NCBI RefSeq assembly: GCF_000971475.1
Contig: NZ_DF967520.1
Coordinates: 1 to 64,000 of the forward strand
Length of the DNA stretch: 64,000 nucleotides
From: Sulfuricella sp. T08
Lineage (GTDB): Bacteria; Pseudomonadota; Gammaproteobacteria; Burkholderiales; Sulfuricellaceae
Direction: 5' to 3'
A program made the translations under genes and the position numbers. This document shows positions 60,949 through 64,000 of this stretch, piece after piece. Each line of letters begins with the position of its first letter. The stretch's first letter is position 1. The notes beneath the pieces were generated by a model that was given only the letters and a program-made list of their open reading frames with translations, was not told the origin of the DNA and did not search any database.

Positions 60949-62178
60949 ATGATTTTACGCATCGCCTATTTTGTCAATCAATACCCGAAGGTAAGCCACA
61001 GCTTTATTCGGCGGGAAATCCTTGCGCTGGAACGGCAGGGCATTGAGGTGCAGCGCATCGCCCTGCGCGGTTGGGATGCCGATTTGGTGGATGGGGAGGA
61101 CCAGGCAGAGCAGACGCGGACGCGGTATGTCCTGCAGCAGGGGCCACTGACTTTGATGATGGCCATGCTGCGTGCCTGCGTGGCCTCGCCTGGGCGATTC
61201 TTCTCGGCTCTCAGGCTGGCATTGAAGATGGGGTGGCGCGCCGACCGGCCGATGGTGATTTACCTGATCTATTTGGCTGAGGCCTGCCACGTGCTCCCTT
61301 GGCTTCGGGAGCAAGGCGCTTGTCATCTGCATGCCCATTTCGGCACCAATCCGGCAACGGTTGCGATGTTGGTACATAGTCTGGGCGGGCCATCTTTCAG
61401 CTTCACGGTGCATGGGCCGGAAGAGTTCGACAAGCCTCAATTTATCGGCCTGGGCGAAAAGATTCGCCGGTCAGCCTTCGTGGCCGCGGTCAGTTCGTTC
61501 GGGCGTAGCCAGCTCTACCGCTGGGTGGAACATGACCAGTGGCACAAGGTGAAGGAAGTGCATTGCGGTCTGGAGCCGAAATTTCACGCAGTCGCTCCAG
61601 TGCCCGTCCCCGATGCCCCGAGACTGGTCTGCGTCGGTCGCCTATGCGAGCAGAAAGGACAGTTGCTACTGATGGAGGCAGCGCATCGCTTGGCGCAGAA
61701 AGGGATAGACTTTGAGTTAGTGCTCGCCGGCGATGGAGAAATGCGGGCCGATGTGGAAAGGCTGATCCGGCAGTACGCTCTGGAGGATCGGGTGCGAATC
61801 ACGGGCTGGATCAGTAGCGATCAGGTGCGAGAGGAAATTCTCGTGGCGAGGGGGCTGGTGCTGCCCAGTTTCGCCGAGGGGTTGCCAGTGGTGATCATGG
61901 AAGCCATGGCCCTACGCCGGCCAGTACTGACCACGTATGTGGCCGGCATTCCGGAGCTGGTGCGCCCAGGAGAGACGGGATGGCTTTTTCCTGCAGGTTC
62001 GGTAGATGAACTGGCAGCGGCGATGGAAACATTCCTGGCTGCGCCTAGCGACGCTCTGGAGCGCATGGCAGAAGCAGGCTACCAGCTCGTGCTGGAGCGG
62101 CATTCCATTGATACCGAAGCGGCGAAGCTTGCGGTACTCTTCCGAGAAGCATGTATCGATGGAGCGTCGCCTGCATGA
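60949..62178 (+). CDS. Glycosyltransferase family 4 (WcaL-like)
   Basis: A 409-residue GT-B enzyme: MILRIAYFVNQYPKVSHSFI RREI, CHLHAHFGTNPATVAMLV, FTVHGPEEFDKPQFIGL, LVCVGRLCEQKGQLLLMEAA and the donor-site VLPSFAEGLPVVIMEAMALR with P-V-L-T-T. This resembles colanic-acid WcaL-like and exosortase-locus glycosyltransferases. The stop overlaps the next gene by 4 nt. Confidence 0.85.
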   Translation: MILRIAYFVNQYPKVSHSFIRREILALERQGIEVQRIALRGWDADLVDGEDQAEQTRTRYVLQQGPLTLMMAMLRACVASPGRFFSALRLALKMGWRADRPMVIYLIYLAEACHVLPWLREQGACHLHAHFGTNPATVAMLVHSLGGPSFSFTVHGPEEFDKPQFIGLGEKIRRSAFVAAVSSFGRSQLYRWVEHDQWHKVKEVHCGLEPKFHAVAPVPVPDAPRLVCVGRLCEQKGQLLLMEAAHRLAQKGIDFELVLAGDGEMRADVERLIRQYALEDRVRITGWISSDQVREEILVARGLVLPSFAEGLPVVIMEAMALRRPVLTTYVAGIPELVRPGETGWLFPAGSVDELAAAMETFLAAPSDALERMAEAGYQLVLERHSIDTEAAKLAVLFREACIDGASPA

Positions 62179-63353
62179 CTGTGCTGTCGGCCATCCTGGG
62201 AACGCTTTCGGTATTGATATTGGTGCCGGTAACGGTGCTGCTGGTGCAAGTGCTTATGGCTCTGCCCGCCTACCGACACAGCCCTTTGCCGCAGGGAAGA
62301 CGTTCCCCAGTAGGCATCCTGATTCCCGCCCACGACGAGGCGGATGTGATTGCCGCAACCCTGGGTTCCATTTTACCTCAGCTTACCGAGGGAGACCGGT
62401 TGCTGGTGGTGGCCGATAACTGCTCCGACGAGACTGCGGCGATCGTTCGCGGGCTTGGCGCGGAGGTGGTTGAGCGCACCGATCTTGAACGTCGCGGCAA
62501 GGGCTATGCTCTGGATTTCGGTGTGGGCAGGATGCGGGATGATCCTCCCGAGGTGGTCATCATTATCGACGCCGATTGTCAGGTGTTTCCCGGGACGATT
62601 GACCGGCTGGCGCGTACTTGTGTCGCAGCATCATGCCCAGTGCAGTCTCTGGATCTGATGCTCTCTCCCGAAGGTGCCTGCCTGAAAACGCGCATCGCGG
62701 AGTTCGCCTGGTTGGTGAAGAACCAGGTGCGCCCTCTGGGGTTCTATCGCCTGGGATTGTCCTGCCAACTGATGGGTACGGGCATGGCTTTTCCATGGTC
62801 TTTGATCAGTAATGCTGCACTGGCGAGCGGGCATATCGTTGAGGACATGAAGTTCGGTATTGATCTGGCGCTGGCAGGATACCCCGCCCTTTTTTGCCCC
62901 GATGCCACAGTCACCAGCTATTTCCCCAGCGACAAGACTGCCGAGGGCACGCAACGAACGCGTTGGGAACACGGGCACTTGAGCATGATCCTGCATGAAT
63001 TTCCCCGTGTGCTTGCCTGCGCGATTCGGGAACGCAATGTCAGGCTTCTTGGTCTTGCCATAGATTTGGTGGTGCCACCACTTGCCTTGCTGGCGCTGAT
63101 TGTTACTGCCATTTTCTCGCTGAACCTGATGCTTTTCTTGTTCGAGGGCATCACTTGGCCGCTTAATCTGTCCTTGATCACGCTTGGCCTCTTTGCTATC
63201 GCGATCACCATTGCATGGTACGGATGGGGGCGGAAAGTTATTTCATTCTTGGCCATGCTGACCATCCCGTTTTACATATTGTCCAAGACAACTCTTTATC
63301 TTCGGTTCCTGACTAAGCGGCAAAAGAGTTGGGTCAAGACCGAGCGGGATTGA
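62175..63353 (+). CDS. Membrane glycosyltransferase family 2, paralogue of 58392
   Basis: A 392-residue protein: membrane segment at the start, VGILIPAHDEADVIAATLGS, VVIIIDADCQVFPGTID (D-x-D), VEDMKFGIDLALAGYPALF, TQRTRWEHGHLSMIL and C-terminal membrane segments. Both paralogues share VRPLG and end K-x-E-R-D. I chose ATG 62175, which overlaps the previous stop (ATGA), rather than 62151. Confidence 0.85.
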   Translation: MTVLSAILGTLSVLILVPVTVLLVQVLMALPAYRHSPLPQGRRSPVGILIPAHDEADVIAATLGSILPQLTEGDRLLVVADNCSDETAAIVRGLGAEVVERTDLERRGKGYALDFGVGRMRDDPPEVVIIIDADCQVFPGTIDRLARTCVAASCPVQSLDLMLSPEGACLKTRIAEFAWLVKNQVRPLGFYRLGLSCQLMGTGMAFPWSLISNAALASGHIVEDMKFGIDLALAGYPALFCPDATVTSYFPSDKTAEGTQRTRWEHGHLSMILHEFPRVLACAIRERNVRLLGLAIDLVVPPLALLALIVTAIFSLNLMLFLFEGITWPLNLSLITLGLFAIAITIAWYGWGRKVISFLAMLTIPFYILSKTTLYLRFLTKRQKSWVKTERD

Positions 63354-63359
63354 TCTGGC

Positions 63360-64000
63360 GTGGTCGATTTCAACAGAGACATCCACTGTCTGCTTGGTCT
63401 GCCTTTCGATGCCGTGACCATGGCCGAGGCGGTGGGTCGTGTTCATCGCGCTGTGTCCGACGGGCAGCGATGCTTCCTGTCGACACCTAATCTCAGCTTT
63501 CTCATCGGTTGTCTGGCCGACCGCGGATTTCGTGATTCCGTCATCAACAGCGATCTGAGCATTGCCGACGGCATGCCGCTGGTATGGATGGCGCGCATGC
63601 TCGGCATACCGATACGTGAGCGGGTGGCCGGTTCGGGGGTGTTCGAGGCGCTGCGCTGCGATTCTGCACAGGGCATGTCGGTTTATTTTTTTGGCGGTCC
63701 GGAGGGAGTGGCCGAGAGGGCTTGTCAAAAGCTCACTACGGATTCAGCGGGAATGACCTGCGTGGGCCATGAATGTCCCGGCTTCGGTTCCATCGATGAC
63801 ATGAGTAGCGAATCCGTCATCGCCAGGATTAATGCCAGTGGTGCGGACTTTCTGGTGGTCGCGCTGGGGGCGAAGAAAGGCCAGGCGTGGATAGTGCGCA
63901 ATCGTGCTCGCATCACTGTGCCGATTATCAGCCATCTGGGTGCGGTGGTGAATTTCGTCGCCGGAACTGTCCGCCGCGCCCCGGTCTGGATGCAGCGTAG
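63360..64000 (+). CDS. WecG/TagA/CpsF glycosyltransferase, cut by the window edge
   Basis: At least 213 residues: LLGLPFDAVTMAEAV, FLSTPNLSFLIGCLADRGFR, SIADGMPLVWMARMLGIPIR ERVAGSGVFEAL with the conserved D-G and R-V-x-G-x-D/G-x-F, YFFGGPEGVAERAC, and LVVALGAKKGQAWI. Such enzymes transfer N-acetylmannosamine(-uronate) or glucose to lipid-linked acceptors. The start is GTG 63360, six bases after the previous stop. The 3' end lies beyond the window. Confidence 0.85.
   Translation, partial: MVDFNRDIHCLLGLPFDAVTMAEAVGRVHRAVSDGQRCFLSTPNLSFLIGCLADRGFRDSVINSDLSIADGMPLVWMARMLGIPIRERVAGSGVFEALRCDSAQGMSVYFFGGPEGVAERACQKLTTDSAGMTCVGHECPGFGSIDDMSSESVIARINASGADFLVVALGAKKGQAWIVRNRARITVPIISHLGAVVNFVAGTVRRAPVWMQR

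Noticed and set aside
1-64000. tRNA or rRNA genes
   Set aside because: No cloverleaf, CCA-flanked stem or rRNA-like conserved stretch was noticed while reading; a dedicated tRNA scan would settle it.

Overview
The window (about 64 kb, moderate GC) looks like a chromosomal segment of a free-living betaproteobacterium, most likely of the Nitrosomonadales/Gallionellales kind. This is inferred from the complete gspC-N type II secretion operon, the exosortase-type exopolysaccharide locus, the many REP-associated transposases and the dense short repeats; no rRNA or other taxonomic marker is present. The left edge carries the tail of an insertion element and the right edge cuts a glycosyltransferase gene.

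Positions 1-8.4 kb form a toxin-antitoxin island. It holds eight recognisable modules: HicA/DUF1902, DUF4160/DUF2442, VapBC, BrnTA, a frameshifted RelE-like toxin with its XRE antitoxin, HigBA, an AbrB-like/Doc pair and a second RelE-like/XRE pair. There are also remnants of a second DUF4160/DUF2442 pair, two REP-associated tyrosine transposases and a 3' fragment of one of them. Two 37-nt insertion-element ends (76-112 and 6772-6808) bracket most of the island. Several modules have readable promoters and operators; two of these start so close to the toxin ATG that the mRNA may be leaderless.

Positions 8.6-20.7 kb are the general secretion operon gspC-D-E-F-(CPBP membrane protease)-G-H-I-J-K-L-M-N. 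Most genes overlap or abut. The departures are a glutamic-type intramembrane protease placed between gspF and gspG, a MITE between gspI and gspJ, and a small inverted repeat between gspK and gspL.

Positions 21-64 kb are an exopolysaccharide locus. It starts with the machinery usually found with exosortase A systems: export protein, TIGR03016 beta-barrel, chain-length determinant, tyrosine kinase and AAA ATPase. A TIGR03790 protein follows. Nucleotide-sugar genes come next: galE, a UDP-HexNAc dehydrogenase and 4-epimerase (UDP-GalNAcA), rfbBACD (dTDP-rhamnose), a WxcM/FdtA-type fusion with a DegT aminotransferase (dTDP-3-acetamido-3,6-dideoxyhexose) and a UDP-glucuronate decarboxylase (UDP-xylose). 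A Sat-CysC fusion and a sulfotransferase suggest a sulfated product. The locus also encodes an exosortase-EpsI fusion, an acyltransferase with a frame-shifting heptanucleotide repeat, a secreted glycoside hydrolase, a Wzy-type polymerase/ligase, a Wzx-type flippase, a methyltransferase, a serine-acetyltransferase-like enzyme and at least eight glycosyltransferases, ending in a truncated WecG/TagA/CpsF enzyme. No PEP-CTERM substrate and no initiating phosphoglycosyltransferase was recognised in the window.

A family of about 170-216 bp MITEs with GTAGTCAGTCAAGTT-type termini is scattered through the secretion and polysaccharide regions. One copy supplies the rfbD stop codon, and another lies immediately ahead of the gspJ start.
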